Of a DNA stretch of 64,000 bases, positions 1 through 7,361 are shown piece by piece. The stretch lies in the NCBI GenBank assembly GCA_910587055.1, contig CAJUKY010000004.1, positions 66,802 to 130,801 on the forward strand, given 5' to 3'. The notes under the pieces were generated by a model, which was not told where the DNA came from, did not search any database, and saw only the letters and a program-made list of their open reading frames with translations. A program made the translations under genes and the position numbers. How positions within the stretch are numbered: position 1 is the first letter of the stretch; the number at the start of each line of letters is the position of its first letter. Source of the stretch: Candidatus Gastranaerophilales bacterium. GTDB lineage: Bacteria; Cyanobacteriota; Vampirovibrionia; Gastranaerophilales; Gastranaerophilaceae.

Positions 1-1222
1 CTGAGAAGGCAGATATCAAAACAAGAAAATTAAAAAAGCTGTTAATTGAAAGCCCTTTTAACATCCCGAAGTATATTAAAAATTCACCGATAAACCCGTT
101 AAACGGCGGAAGTGCACATATTGCAAGGGAGCCTATTAAAAACAGAGCTCCGGTTTTCGGCATTTTTTTGATTAAACCGCCTAAAAGCTCCATATTTTTT
201 GTATGGCATTTAAGATAAACGGCTCCTGCGCCGAAAAACAACAGATTTTTAAATATTGAATGGTTTAATATGTGGAATATGCACCCGATGAAACCTAAAA
301 ATGCTACAATCGGCTGATTATGAACAAGTCCGAGCATCCCTACTCCAAGCCCTATTCCTATTATGCCGATATTTTCAATTGAAGAGTATGCAAGCATTTT
401 TTTAATATCAGATTGGCTTATTGCGTATAAAATACCGTATAGTGCAGTAATAACGGATATTATTAAAATAAAATAAGCAATAAACCTTGAGGGGGTGCCT
501 GTTAAAGATAAAATTCTTAAAATTCCGTAAATTCCTGTTTTTATCATAACGCCTGACATTATGGCGCTTATATGGCTCGGTGCAACGGGATGCGCTTCAG
601 GGAGCCAGTTATGAAAAGGAACAAAACCCGCCTTTATGCCGAATCCGATAAAAAATAACATGAATATAATATCCGAAAATGCGGTATTTTCTTTTAAAAC
701 CTGTGCAAATGTGTTGAAGTCGTAACTTCCCGCTTTGATTGACAAAGCTGCAAAAGCTGTTATTAAAAAAAGCACAGAAATGTGCATGAAAATAAGATAT
801 TTTACCCCTGCGTTTAATACTTCTTTTTTATCATTTTCAAATATCACAAGGAAGAATGAAGACAGTGACATTATTTCCCAGATGATAAGGAAAAATAAAG
901 CATTCTGGCAGGTAACAACTCCAATCATTGAAATAAAAAGCGCTAAAAAGAAGATATAATGCGAAGTAACACTTTTGCCTTTTTCAATATAGGGTTTTAA
1001 ATATCCTTTAGAATAAATTAAGGCTAAAAGCCCCATTACAAGGATTATTATCGTAAAAAATGCACTTAAAGGATCAAAAACAAATTGTATATCTTTAAAA
1101 ATCCCGTCCGTATGCAGAGTATTTGTTACGGGATATCCTGTGAATAATGCCTTAACGGCAGAGGGCATAAGGTATACCCAGCCTGCTAAAACCGTTATTA
1201 TGCTTAAAATGTATAAAATCAT
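1..1222 (-). CDS. Hydrogenase-4/FHL-type proton antiporter subunit (HyfB/HycC-like), C-terminus cut by window edge
   Basis: Membrane antiporter-like subunit of a respiratory or group-4 hydrogenase-type complex. It is open at the left edge; about 407 codons are visible, read from an ATG at 1220-1222. The translation is almost entirely hydrophobic helices. It carries the Proton_antipo_M signature HNWLPEAHPVAPSHISA at about residues 200-215, whose PSHISA ending matches HyfB/HycC-type subunits better than NuoL/NuoM. A second family block is SDIKKMLAYSSIENIG. The family couples redox chemistry to proton or sodium transport. No catalytic subunit is visible because the rest lies outside the window. 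The shadow frame on the other strand is not a gene. Family confidence is high; the exact complex is uncertain. Confidence 0.85.
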   Translation of the reverse strand, partial: MILYILSIITVLAGWVYLMPSAVKALFTGYPVTNTLHTDGIFKDIQFVFDPLSAFFTIIILVMGLLALIYSKGYLKPYIEKGKSVTSHYIFFLALFISMIGVVTCQNALFFLIIWEIMSLSSFFLVIFENDKKEVLNAGVKYLIFMHISVLFLITAFAALSIKAGSYDFNTFAQVLKENTAFSDIIFMLFFIGFGIKAGFVPFHNWLPEAHPVAPSHISAIMSGVMIKTGIYGILRILSLTGTPSRFIAYFILIISVITALYGILYAISQSDIKKMLAYSSIENIGIIGIGLGVGMLGLVHNQPIVAFLGFIGCIFHILNHSIFKNLLFFGAGAVYLKCHTKNMELLGGLIKKMPKTGALFLIGSLAICALPPFNGFIGEFLIYFGMLKGLSINSFFNFLVLISAFS

Positions 1223-1267
1223 TCTTATTTTTATCCAAATTGTTAATGCTTTAGTATAAGATTATTC

Positions 1268-1273
1268 TATAAT
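1268..1273 (+). promoter_or_regulatory. -10 element for the TPR gene
   Basis: TATAAT lies about 25 bases before the TPR start in the gap between two divergent genes. A GAGG Shine-Dalgarno follows just before the ATG. Confidence 0.45.
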
Positions 1274-1297
1274 AAACTTAAAAAAAGAGGAAAAAAT

Positions 1298-1780
1298 ATG
1301 TCTGAAAATTATAAAACTTATCTTGATAACGGAATATATGACATTCAAGACGGCAAATATACAAACGCTCTTGAAAATATTAATAAATCGCTTGAATTAA
1401 AAAATGATTGGGAAATTCCTTATTTTTACCGCGCGGTTGCCTATCAGGCGCTTGAAGATTTTGACGAAGCTATGCTTGATTATACAAAAGCACTGCAATT
1501 AAACCCGAAAATGACCGATGCTTATTACAACAGAGCAAGAATAACATTAACAAGAAAGGATATTGAAAACCCTGATATTTTTGGTGCTGTTAAAGATTTG
1601 GAAAAGGCAATCGAACTTGATGAAAACTTTATAGATGCTCTTTATGCAATGGCCTGTGCGCAAAAGAAACTTGAAAATTATAATGAAGCTCTGGAATATT
1701 TGAATAGAATTCTTGAAATTGAACCCGATGCGATTAATGCAAAAGCTTTGAAAAAGCTTATCGAACAGAAGTATATGTAA
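1298..1780 (+). CDS. Tetratricopeptide (TPR) repeat protein
   Basis: 160 aa made almost wholly of TPR units: about four helix-turn-helix repeats with the usual spaced Ala/Tyr/Pro pattern, for example YYNRARITLTRKDIE and ALEYLNRILEIEPDAINAKA. No signal peptide or membrane segment, so a cytoplasmic protein-protein scaffold is likely. GAGG lies a good distance before the ATG. It is divergent from the antiporter gene and has its own -10. TPR proteins have no single function, so the partner cannot be named. Confidence 0.85.
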   Translation: MSENYKTYLDNGIYDIQDGKYTNALENINKSLELKNDWEIPYFYRAVAYQALEDFDEAMLDYTKALQLNPKMTDAYYNRARITLTRKDIENPDIFGAVKDLEKAIELDENFIDALYAMACAQKKLENYNEALEYLNRILEIEPDAINAKALKKLIEQKYM

Positions 1781-1795
1781 ATTATAATAAAAATT

Positions 1796-1825
1796 TTGCA
1801 GGCTTTTGCCCCCGTATGTTACAAT
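1796..1825 (+). promoter_or_regulatory. Promoter of the 25-aa membrane peptide transcript
   Basis: TTGCAG at 1796-1801, an 18-base spacer and TACAAT at 1820-1825 form a good sigma70-type promoter. The start site would be near 1832, giving a leader of about 77 bases before the small ORF at 1909. Confidence 0.5.
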
Positions 1826-1908
1826 CATTTCGGGTAAGCTTGTCCTATTTACACCTCCCCCTGCACAGACTTGTAATGTAGGAAATGACAGGAAAGGAGG
1901 CGAAAAAG

Positions 1909-1986
1909 ATGAATTTCAGTATTACTGAAAAAGCGCTATGGCTTATCTTGCTGATAATAATAGCGCTTATAATCTTAACAAAATAG
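1909..1986 (+). CDS. Very small hydrophobic peptide (25 aa), possible type I toxin-like or regulatory membrane peptide
   Basis: ATG at 1909 is preceded by a near-perfect Shine-Dalgarno, AAAGGAGGCG. The peptide is a short polar N-terminus, one transmembrane helix (WLILLIIIALIILTK) and a terminal lysine. A strong hairpin (1997-2036) follows the stop. In the leader, CACCTCC at about 1850-1856 can pair with GGAGGCG of the Shine-Dalgarno, which would mask it. Single-helix peptide, long structured leader and 3' hairpin resemble type I toxins and holin-like peptides in architecture. No antisense RNA has been shown, so function is inference. Confidence 0.55.
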   Translation: MNFSITEKALWLILLIIIALIILTK

Positions 1987-1996
1987 GGAAGTAATG

Positions 1997-2036
1997 AAGC
2001 ACTCCGGGAGAAAATTTCCGCACTCTCGGGGTGCTT
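1997..2036 (+). terminator. Hairpin after the 25-aa peptide gene
   Basis: AAGCACTCCGGGAG at 1997-2010 pairs with CTCTCGGGGTGCTT at 2023-2036 across a 12-base loop, using two G-T wobbles. It is followed by a weak T/C tract. It lies between the small peptide gene and the convergent XRE gene and could end both transcripts. Confidence 0.6.
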
Positions 2037-2082
2037 TCCCTATATTCTTATTATAACCTATTTAAAAAACATTGCAACACAA

Positions 2083-2415
2083 TCAAAAGAACTTTTGCAG
2101 GATTTCATCAAGGAGCTTTAATTTATCCGTATCGTTTTGTATGAAATTTATTTTCTGATTAATTGCAGCCAGAAGCTCTTCTTTGTTATCCGGTTCATCA
2201 AAGCGAAGTAAATCTTGAATACTGGTATCCAGTGCTCTGGCTATGTTTTCAATTGTTTCAGCCTGTGTAAAGCTTGCGCCGGTTTCAATACGTGACATCA
2301 TTCTCGGGCCTATATCCGCAAGTTCAGCCAGATGTTCTTGTGATATACCTTTTGCGTTTCTTAATTTTGCAACGCGTAAGCCAAATAATGTTTTTAAATT
2401 TTTACCGTCAGACAT
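2083..2415 (-). CDS. XRE-family helix-turn-helix regulator
   Basis: 110 aa. The N-terminal Cro/CI-type HTH (residues about 8-66) has the family layout LRNAKGISQEHLAELADI with a recognition helix around PRMMSRIETG. The C-terminal 40 residues form a charged helical tail that probably dimerises. A 21-bp inverted repeat, TGTCTG-N9-CAGACA (2480-2500), lies 65 bases upstream and is a candidate auto-operator. It is convergent with the 25-aa membrane peptide gene. Target genes are unknown. Confidence 0.85.
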   Translation of the reverse strand: MSDGKNLKTLFGLRVAKLRNAKGISQEHLAELADIGPRMMSRIETGASFTQAETIENIARALDTSIQDLLRFDEPDNKEELLAAINQKINFIQNDTDKLKLLDEILQKFF

Positions 2416-2479
2416 TAATTTTATTCGCTTTCCGTTATTTTCTTATGCTAATCTTTACTGTTAATAAAATTAATGACAT

Positions 2480-2500
2480 TGTCTGACTGTATAACAGACA
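2480..2500. promoter_or_regulatory. Inverted repeat, candidate operator of the XRE regulator
   Basis: TGTCTG at 2480-2485 and CAGACA at 2495-2500 form a perfect 6-bp palindrome with a 9-base spacer, upstream of the XRE gene. XRE proteins often bind such sites at their own promoter. Binding is inferred. Confidence 0.4.
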
Positions 2501-2579
2501 CATAATTACTAAGTTTTGTAACAATATGTACTTTAATGTCTTGAAATAAGAAATTTATTTGTTAGACTATAAGTAAAAG

Positions 2580-2733
2580 GAATGATTTTTTAATTTTCAA
2601 ACTAAATTAGATTTTAATTCAGCGCGGGCGTGTAACATCGCAATCGCCCGTTTTCTTACAGAGACGGAAAAAATTCACCCTTTTTGACCTTATATGATAA
2701 CGGTATGGAATAACATACCGTTTTTTATTTTTT
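2580..2733 (+). ncRNA. Candidate small RNA or terminated leader upstream of the MFS gene
   Basis: No convincing ORF lies between 2416 and 2892. This part contains two hairpins: CGGGCG/CGCCCG (2625-2650) followed by TTTT, and AACGGTATG/CATACCGTT (2699-2722) followed by a long T tract. A possible -10, TATAAG, lies at 2568-2573. Either a stand-alone sRNA of about 150 bases ends at the second hairpin, or this is a terminated leader of the transporter gene. The MFS gene seems to have its own promoter further down. Confidence 0.3.
2699..2733 (+). terminator. Intrinsic terminator
   Basis: Perfect 9-bp stem AACGGTATG/CATACCGTT with a GAATAA loop, followed by TTTTATTTTTT. It reads on the plus strand, but no protein gene precedes it on that strand, which is why an sRNA is suspected. 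Confidence 0.7.
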
Positions 2734-2743
2734 AAAGCGGTGC

Positions 2744-2792
2744 GGCATCTCATGCAAAAATATTTGAAATGGCATTTCATACAAAAAATATT
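2744..2792. repeat. Pair of direct repeats upstream of the MFS promoter
   Basis: GGCATCTCATGCAAAAATAT at 2744 and GGCATTTCATACAAAAAATA at 2771 repeat with a 27-base period. They sit between the terminator and the likely -10 (TACAAT near 2855) of the transporter gene, a typical place for tandem regulator sites. Confidence 0.4.
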
Positions 2793-2892
2793 AAAATAGC
2801 TGTAATTCCTGTTAAAAATTAACACATCTTAGCTATATGACTTTTATTCCATTTTAATGTACAATGGGTTTAAGTTTTGTTAGGAGGATTTA

Positions 2893-4251
2893 ATGGCAAA
2901 CGAGGAAATGAAAAAATTTACGACAGCACAGCTGCTAAATTTTTGTTTAGGATTTTTCGGGCTTCAATTTGCCTGGCAGATGAGAATTATTCTCTCAGGC
3001 CCCGTAACTGAAGCTCTTGGCGCAAGCCCTTTTATTTTTGGTTTAATCTGGCTTGCAGGCCCTGTAACAGGGATTGTGGTACAGCCCATAATAGGCGCGC
3101 TTTCTGATGTAACACAGACACCTTTCGGCCGTCGTGTTCCGTATTTAATGGGCGGTGCAATATTGGCTGCTTTGGGACTGTTTTTCTTACCGAGAAGCGG
3201 AGACATCGCAGGATTATTCGGCGAATCTGCCCCTGTATGGCTCGGGCTTTTAATTGCAGCTGTTATGATATGGATAATTGATGCCTGCGTTAACGCGGCT
3301 CAAGGCCCGTATAGAGCGCTTATCCCTGATAATATACCTAAAGAACAGCACGCTCTTGCAAACTCATATTTAAGCTTTGCAATCGGTTTAGGTTCTGTTG
3401 TTGCGGCAGGAACGGCACCTTTCTTAAAATACGCATTCCATTATGATATGTCAATAAATGCACAGTTTGCAATGGCTGGCGCGGCATTTTTCCTTGCAAT
3501 GCTTTGGACTTGTCTTACTATTAAAGAAAGAAAAATTAAAGCTGAAGCAAAAGCTGCAGCAGAAGGTGAAGAACAAGAATCATTTATTCAAAATGTTAAA
3601 GAATTTTTCAAACTTTCTCCTGAAGTCGGCAAAATTTGCACAATGCAGTTTTTCAGCTGGATTGGCTTAATGAGTATGATGATTTTCTTTACTCAATATG
3701 CCGTGCATATTGTTTTTGGCGTACCTGATTTATCAAACGCTGATGCGGCTTTGAAACAATCTTTTGCAGTACAGATGGCAGACGGGCAGTATTTCTCTCA
3801 AATCTGCTTTGCAGTGTTTAATTTAATATGCTTCCTTGTTGCCATTCCTATCGGAAAATGGGCAGAAAAAAGAGGAAATAAATTCGTACACATTATTGCT
3901 CTTGTAAGTATGGCTTTAGCTTATCTTTTAATGGCATTTTTGCCTAATAAGATGTCTGTAATGAGCGCTATGGCTTTAGCGGGTATCGGCTGGGCAAGTA
4001 CGCTGGCTCTTCCTTTCGCAATGCTTTCAAGATATATTAAAGCGGGTACGGAAGGCTCTATAATGGGTATATTTAATATATTCATTGCGGCTCCGCAGGT
4101 GCTTGTATGCACGCTTCTTGCCTGGTTTATTGATAAAGCTAAATTTATGCAGGATGCACTTGTTAACAACCACTGGGAATATGCTTTTATAGTTGGCGCA
4201 ACAATGCTTATATGCGCTGCTGTAACAGCTTCTCTTGTTAATGAAAAATAA
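2893..4251 (+). CDS. MFS transporter of the sugar/SLC45 (sucrose-transporter-like) type
   Basis: 452 aa, about 12 transmembrane helices, no signal peptide. The loop between helices 2 and 3 carries the MFS signature as SDVTQTPFGRR, and the central cytoplasmic loop is charged and alanine-rich (about residues 212-236). The N-terminal half resembles glycoside or sucrose-type importers that use a cation gradient. GGAGG precedes the ATG, with a -10 (TACAAT) about 30 bases upstream. A bidirectional terminator follows. It is likely a single-gene transcript. The substrate is a guess; a sugar is most likely. Confidence 0.8.
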   Translation: MANEEMKKFTTAQLLNFCLGFFGLQFAWQMRIILSGPVTEALGASPFIFGLIWLAGPVTGIVVQPIIGALSDVTQTPFGRRVPYLMGGAILAALGLFFLPRSGDIAGLFGESAPVWLGLLIAAVMIWIIDACVNAAQGPYRALIPDNIPKEQHALANSYLSFAIGLGSVVAAGTAPFLKYAFHYDMSINAQFAMAGAAFFLAMLWTCLTIKERKIKAEAKAAAEGEEQESFIQNVKEFFKLSPEVGKICTMQFFSWIGLMSMMIFFTQYAVHIVFGVPDLSNADAALKQSFAVQMADGQYFSQICFAVFNLICFLVAIPIGKWAEKRGNKFVHIIALVSMALAYLLMAFLPNKMSVMSAMALAGIGWASTLALPFAMLSRYIKAGTEGSIMGIFNIFIAAPQVLVCTLLAWFIDKAKFMQDALVNNHWEYAFIVGATMLICAAVTASLVNEK

Positions 4252-4307
4252 ATTTAAAGAAAATCAACAAACTTAACGAACTTAAAGAAATTCTTTATAA
4301 ATTTAAT

Positions 4308-4337
4308 AACCCCGCCTGTGTTGAAATAGGCGGGGTT
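4308..4337. terminator. Bidirectional terminator between MFS and flavin-type oxidase genes
   Basis: AACCCCGCCT/AGGCGGGGTT forms a perfect 10-bp GC-rich stem with a 10-base loop between two convergent genes, with A/T tracts on both sides. Confidence 0.8.
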
Positions 4338-4382
4338 AATTTATAAAATTAAATGTGTAATAAATTTGTTGCTGCAACTATG

Positions 4383-4865
4383 TTACCTTTTTCTTACAAA
4401 ATCAATTGCCTGTTTGCCTGAAATATGTTCTATTTCAATTTCTGCCATACAAAGAAGTTTAAATTCCCTGTCTATTTCTTTTTGAATAACATCATCATTA
4501 AAAGGGCAGTATTTTTTAGTAAAGGCCGTTATAACAGGCGTCATCTCATTTTCTTCCATAATACGGGCTTTGCCGAATATGACGGCGCTTCTGTAGTCCG
4601 TTCCGAATTTTTCAGGCACAACTTCATCTTTTTCAATTACGCAGAATGAAACCTTATTATGCTTTTTAATTGCATCAATTTTATGTCCTTCTTTTGCACA
4701 GTGAAAATAAATTTTAGAATTAAGATAAATATAATTCAAAGGCACGGTATAAGGGTAATCTTCATCTCCGAGCACCGCAAGAATACCTGTTTTGCCGTTA
4801 TTTAAAATTTTAATACAATCTTCGTTTGATAAAGCTTGATTTTTTCTGCGCATTTGTCTGAACAT
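4383..4865 (-). CDS. Pyridoxamine 5'-phosphate oxidase-fold protein (NimA-like flavin-binding)
   Basis: 160 aa from the ATG at 4863-4865, which has a strong GGAGG before it; a longer in-frame ORF upstream lacks an RBS and overlaps a terminator. The split-barrel FMN-binding fold is indicated by GILAVLGDEDYPYTVPLNY near the N-terminus and IYFHCAKEGHKIDAI in the middle. Relatives are FMN or deazaflavin-binding proteins of the NimA/general stress type. The substrate is not predictable. It lies downstream of infC on the same strand but is separated by a hairpin. Confidence 0.8.
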   Translation of the reverse strand: MFRQMRRKNQALSNEDCIKILNNGKTGILAVLGDEDYPYTVPLNYIYLNSKIYFHCAKEGHKIDAIKKHNKVSFCVIEKDEVVPEKFGTDYRSAVIFGKARIMEENEMTPVITAFTKKYCPFNDDVIQKEIDREFKLLCMAEIEIEHISGKQAIDFVRKR

Positions 4866-4883
4866 AAAAATTCCTCCGTTAAA

Positions 4884-4914
4884 AATGGCGGATATTATAA
4901 TAACACCCGCCATT
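4884..4914 (-). terminator. Hairpin downstream of infC
   Basis: AATGGCGG/CCGCCATT forms an 8-bp stem. Read on the minus strand it is followed by five T. It separates infC from the next gene and overlaps the region just before that gene's RBS. Confidence 0.6.
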
Positions 4915-4931
4915 ATTTATAAAACCTTTTA

Positions 4932-5468
4932 TTATTTACCGTTTGACGGGGCAAGCACCGTTACAACGTTTCTTCCTTCAAGCGCAGGTTTCTTTTCAAC
5001 AGAAACACCGCCTTCAGCTTCAATATCCGCTAAAAATTTGTTTGCTAAATCAATTGCAAGCTTGTTATGCTGCATTTCTCTGCCCCTGAGCATAACAACA
5101 ACTTTTACCTTGTTTCCTTGAGCTATAAATTTTTTGGTGCTTTTTAAACGCACTTCATAATCGTGAGTATCTATTTTATAGCGCATTTTTACTTCTTTAA
5201 TATCAACAGTGTGCTGTTTTTTTCTTGCTTCTTTTGCGCGTTTTTCAGTTTCGTATTTATATTTGCCCCAGTCTAAAATCTTTGCAACGGGCGGAGCTTG
5301 ATTAGGGGATACAACAACTAAATCTAAATCTTTTTCTCTTGCCATCTCAAGGGCTTTTGCGGTTGATACAGTTCCGTGGTTTACACCTGTATCATCAATT
5401 AACATTACTTCTCTTGCCCTTATTTTTTCATTAACCAGTTCTTTGGCTTTAATATCATTTTTAATAAT
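4932..5468 (-). CDS. infC: Translation initiation factor IF-3, probable ATT start
   Basis: IF-3 binds the 30S subunit and proofreads initiator tRNA and start codon. The first ATG (5403-5405) would give only 157 aa and lose the conserved start of the N-domain. Reading further upstream in frame gives VNEKIRAREVMLIDDTG, matching the family. The frame reaches ATT at 5468-5466, eight bases after AAGGAG (5477-5482), giving 178 aa, the usual length. AUU starts are known in infC and let IF-3 repress its own translation. The C-domain is complete, with VKVVVMLRGREMQHNKLAI. No rpmI/rplT follow, unlike the common infC-rpmI-rplT order. Confidence 0.93.
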   Translation of the reverse strand: MIKNDIKAKELVNEKIRAREVMLIDDTGVNHGTVSTAKALEMAREKDLDLVVVSPNQAPPVAKILDWGKYKYETEKRAKEARKKQHTVDIKEVKMRYKIDTHDYEVRLKSTKKFIAQGNKVKVVVMLRGREMQHNKLAIDLANKFLADIEAEGGVSVEKKPALEGRNVVTVLAPSNGK

Positions 5469-5570
5469 TGCTGTATCTCCTTATTTTATTATTATCTCAG
5501 GGTAATTTTATCATAAAGTCCCTTAAATGTATACAAATAAAGCTCAATATTAGTTCAAAAAGACCAGATA

Positions 5571-5602
5571 AAAAGCCGGATTTTCAAATAAATCCGGCTT
5601 TT
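5571..5602. terminator. Terminator of the HU gene
   Basis: AAAAGCCGGATTT/AAATCCGGCTTTT forms a 13-bp stem with T tracts on both strands. It lies just after the HU stop, reading on the minus strand. Confidence 0.85.
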
Positions 5603-5623
5603 AAACTTAATAACTTCAAAAAA

Positions 5624-5896
5624 CTATTTTACTAATTCTTTGAATTTTTTACCTGCTGAAAATGCAGGAACTGTTTTAGCTGCGATTTTAATTTCTTTAC
5701 CGGTTTGAGGGTTTCTGCCTGTTCTTGCAGCTCTTTTTCTTGCTTCAAAAGTACCAAAACCTACTAAAGTAACTTTTTTACCTTTAGAAACAGTTTTTTC
5801 AACGGTATCTAAAAGAGCAGCTATAACTTCAGCAGTTTGTTTTTGTGATAATTTTGCTTGAGCACTAACTTCTTTTACTAATTCTTCTTTGTTCAT
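5624..5896 (-). CDS. hup: DNA-binding protein HU
   Basis: 90 aa, exactly the HU length. It starts MNKEELVKEVSAQAKLSQK and has the beta-arm core VGFGTFEARKRAARTGRNPQ ending with the conserved Lys-rich C-terminus. HU dimers bend and compact DNA. It is a single-gene transcript with its own promoter (TTGCAC-16-TATAAT) and terminator. GAAAGGGG nine bases before the ATG is the likely RBS. Confidence 0.97.
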   Translation of the reverse strand: MNKEELVKEVSAQAKLSQKQTAEVIAALLDTVEKTVSKGKKVTLVGFGTFEARKRAARTGRNPQTGKEIKIAAKTVPAFSAGKKFKELVK

Positions 5897-5928
5897 TCCT
5901 TTGAACCCCTTTCTTTAGTTACTCCTTT

Positions 5929-5956
5929 ATTATATCGGTTTATCCTTTATGTGCAA
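5929..5956 (-). promoter_or_regulatory. Promoter of the HU gene
   Basis: On the minus strand, TTGCAC (5956-5951), a 16-base spacer and TATAAT (5934-5929). Transcription would begin near 5922, leaving a leader of about 25 bases. Confidence 0.6.
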
Positions 5957-6021
5957 GGTTTTTAAACAAACTTTACATTTAAAATCCCCTATCAGCAGGG
6001 TGTTTAAAGAATGGAACGCTA

Positions 6022-6055
6022 AAAACCCGCTGTTTATAATGTTTTAGCGGGTTTT
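6022..6055. terminator. Terminator after the 6076-6954 SpoIID gene
   Basis: AAAACCCGCT/AGCGGGTTTT forms a 10-bp stem with T tracts, 20 bases beyond the stop codon at 6076. Confidence 0.8.
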
Positions 6056-6075
6056 GAAAATCTTTTAATATCTTA

Positions 6076-6954
6076 TTAATACTGGTTTTTGGTTACGGAA
6101 AACTTAACATTTTTGTAAAAATAATTTAATATTTGATACGCGTTGTACCCTTTATTTGCAAGATTATTAGCACCATGCTGGCTCATGCCGACGCCATGCC
6201 CGTTTTTTCTGATGCCGTCATCATACCCCGGAACAGATTTAATATAGGGTAAATCTTTTGCCCAAACAGCACCCGAACCAACTGTTTTACCGCCTGAAGA
6301 GGCATGGTAATAAGCGGGAATAATTTTTCCGTCATGGGTTAAGACAATTCCTCTTGTTTCAAGCACGGCACGCGTTGTTCGTTTTGTTTCGGCAGATGCA
6401 CCGCCGTAGGTTTGATCTTGCGGAGTATCTTTAAGGTCGTATCCCATTGATTTTCTTTTGCCGAGATTTGCTATGGCATAACTTCTTGCCGCAATTGCCT
6501 GCGCCTTATGTGCTTCAACATTCCATCCCGGCGGCATTTCTGCAGGAACAACACCCATAAGATATTCTTCAAGCGCAACATTATTTACAACAATCAATTT
6601 TCTATGATAATTGTAAATTACAATATCGCCCCTGTACCATCTTTTTTTGGTAGCCAAAAACCCTTTAGGCTCTTTATTTTGAACAATTATGAAATTTGTT
6701 CCGAGGTTATAATATTTTCCGTTAATTTTTATAACCAGAGTGTCGTTATGGGCCTTAATTGTATAGGGCACAAGAGCTTTTGTATAATATAAAGGCTTTT
6801 TACTTCTGCCGTCTATAATCTGCCCTGCTTTTGATGTTCCTACATAGGTCTGTTTAATGTTTTCATCTAAGCCGATTTTTATTGCATGACAAGGGGAAAC
6901 ATTAATGAATAATGCTGATAATAGTAATAATAATGTGATGCAATACTTTTTCAT
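6076..6954 (-). CDS. SpoIID/LytB-domain secreted protein (peptidoglycan lytic transglycosylase-like)
   Basis: 292 aa. Residues 1-24 form a Sec signal peptide ending CHA. The SpoIID domain covers most of the rest: EEYLMGVVPAEMPPGW, AHKAQAIAARSYAIANLG, YYHASSGGKT and the terminal GHGVGMSQHGANNLANKG are all family blocks. SpoIID enzymes cleave denuded glycan strands; outside spore-formers they act in wall turnover or division. The gene looks leaderless: TAAAAT (6961-6966) ends seven bases before the ATG and there is no Shine-Dalgarno. A larger paralogue lies at 17155-19152. Confidence 0.9.
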   Translation of the reverse strand: MKKYCITLLLLLSALFINVSPCHAIKIGLDENIKQTYVGTSKAGQIIDGRSKKPLYYTKALVPYTIKAHNDTLVIKINGKYYNLGTNFIIVQNKEPKGFLATKKRWYRGDIVIYNYHRKLIVVNNVALEEYLMGVVPAEMPPGWNVEAHKAQAIAARSYAIANLGKRKSMGYDLKDTPQDQTYGGASAETKRTTRAVLETRGIVLTHDGKIIPAYYHASSGGKTVGSGAVWAKDLPYIKSVPGYDDGIRKNGHGVGMSQHGANNLANKGYNAYQILNYFYKNVKFSVTKNQY

Positions 6955-6960
6955 AATTAG

Positions 6961-6966
6961 ATTTTA
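6961..6966 (-). promoter_or_regulatory. -10 box giving a leaderless start for the SpoIID gene
   Basis: TAAAAT on the minus strand, with its last base seven before the A of the ATG, so transcription should start on the start codon. No RBS is present. Confidence 0.5.
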
Positions 6967-7005
6967 TTAAGACCCGCCTGAATAGTCATCAAACAAATAC
7001 AGTAT

Positions 7006-7308
7006 TTATTTTTCTGTAGTATTTCTAAACGCCGCTATGATTTTGAAAGAAACTTCCCGTTTTGCCTCATCCTCCATGGCTTTTAAATATTCAAGAGCCA
7101 TAAAATATTTAGCATTTTCGTCCTGCCTTTTATACCAGAAACAATCAAAATTGTTCTGTCCTGCTCCTAAAGAAGGCTCAACACCCAGGTTTTTAGCCTC
7201 CTTTATTATAAAATCCGCCATGGCATTCTTTTTTTCATCATCTGAATTTTGAATCAAATTAATGGCATTAGTTATAACAGGGTCAGCATCATACCAACGT
7301 TTATTCAT
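7006..7308 (-). CDS. Hypothetical protein, 100 aa
   Basis: I do not recognise the family. It is soluble, with an acidic helical N-terminal half (NAINLIQNSDDEKKNAMADF), a central NNFDCFWYKRQDENAKYF segment and a helical C-terminus. No signal peptide or membrane segment. It has its own promoter, TTGACA-17-TATGCT (7346-7318), giving a leader of only about three bases and no RBS. The fucosyltransferase-like gene upstream has a nearly identical promoter, so the two may be co-regulated. Confidence 0.65.
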   Translation of the reverse strand: MNKRWYDADPVITNAINLIQNSDDEKKNAMADFIIKEAKNLGVEPSLGAGQNNFDCFWYKRQDENAKYFMALEYLKAMEDEAKREVSFKIIAAFRNTTEK

Positions 7309-7317
7309 TTACTTTAA

Positions 7318-7346
7318 AGCATAGAAAAAAACCTTTAAAATGTCAA
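7318..7346 (-). promoter_or_regulatory. Near-leaderless promoter of the 100-aa protein
   Basis: TTGACA (7346-7341), a 17-base spacer and TATGCT (7323-7318) on the minus strand. The predicted start is about three bases before the ATG. It closely matches the promoter at 8376-8404. Confidence 0.6.
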
Positions 7347-7361
7347 TTTTGTAATGATTTT

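Noticed and set aside
735..959. Plus-strand 74-aa ORF
   Set aside because: Antisense shadow inside the HyfB-like gene, which runs on the minus strand and shows clear family motifs.
2619..2825. Minus-strand 68-aa ORF
   Set aside because: Runs through the terminator hairpin and the direct repeats, with no RBS and no protein-like composition.
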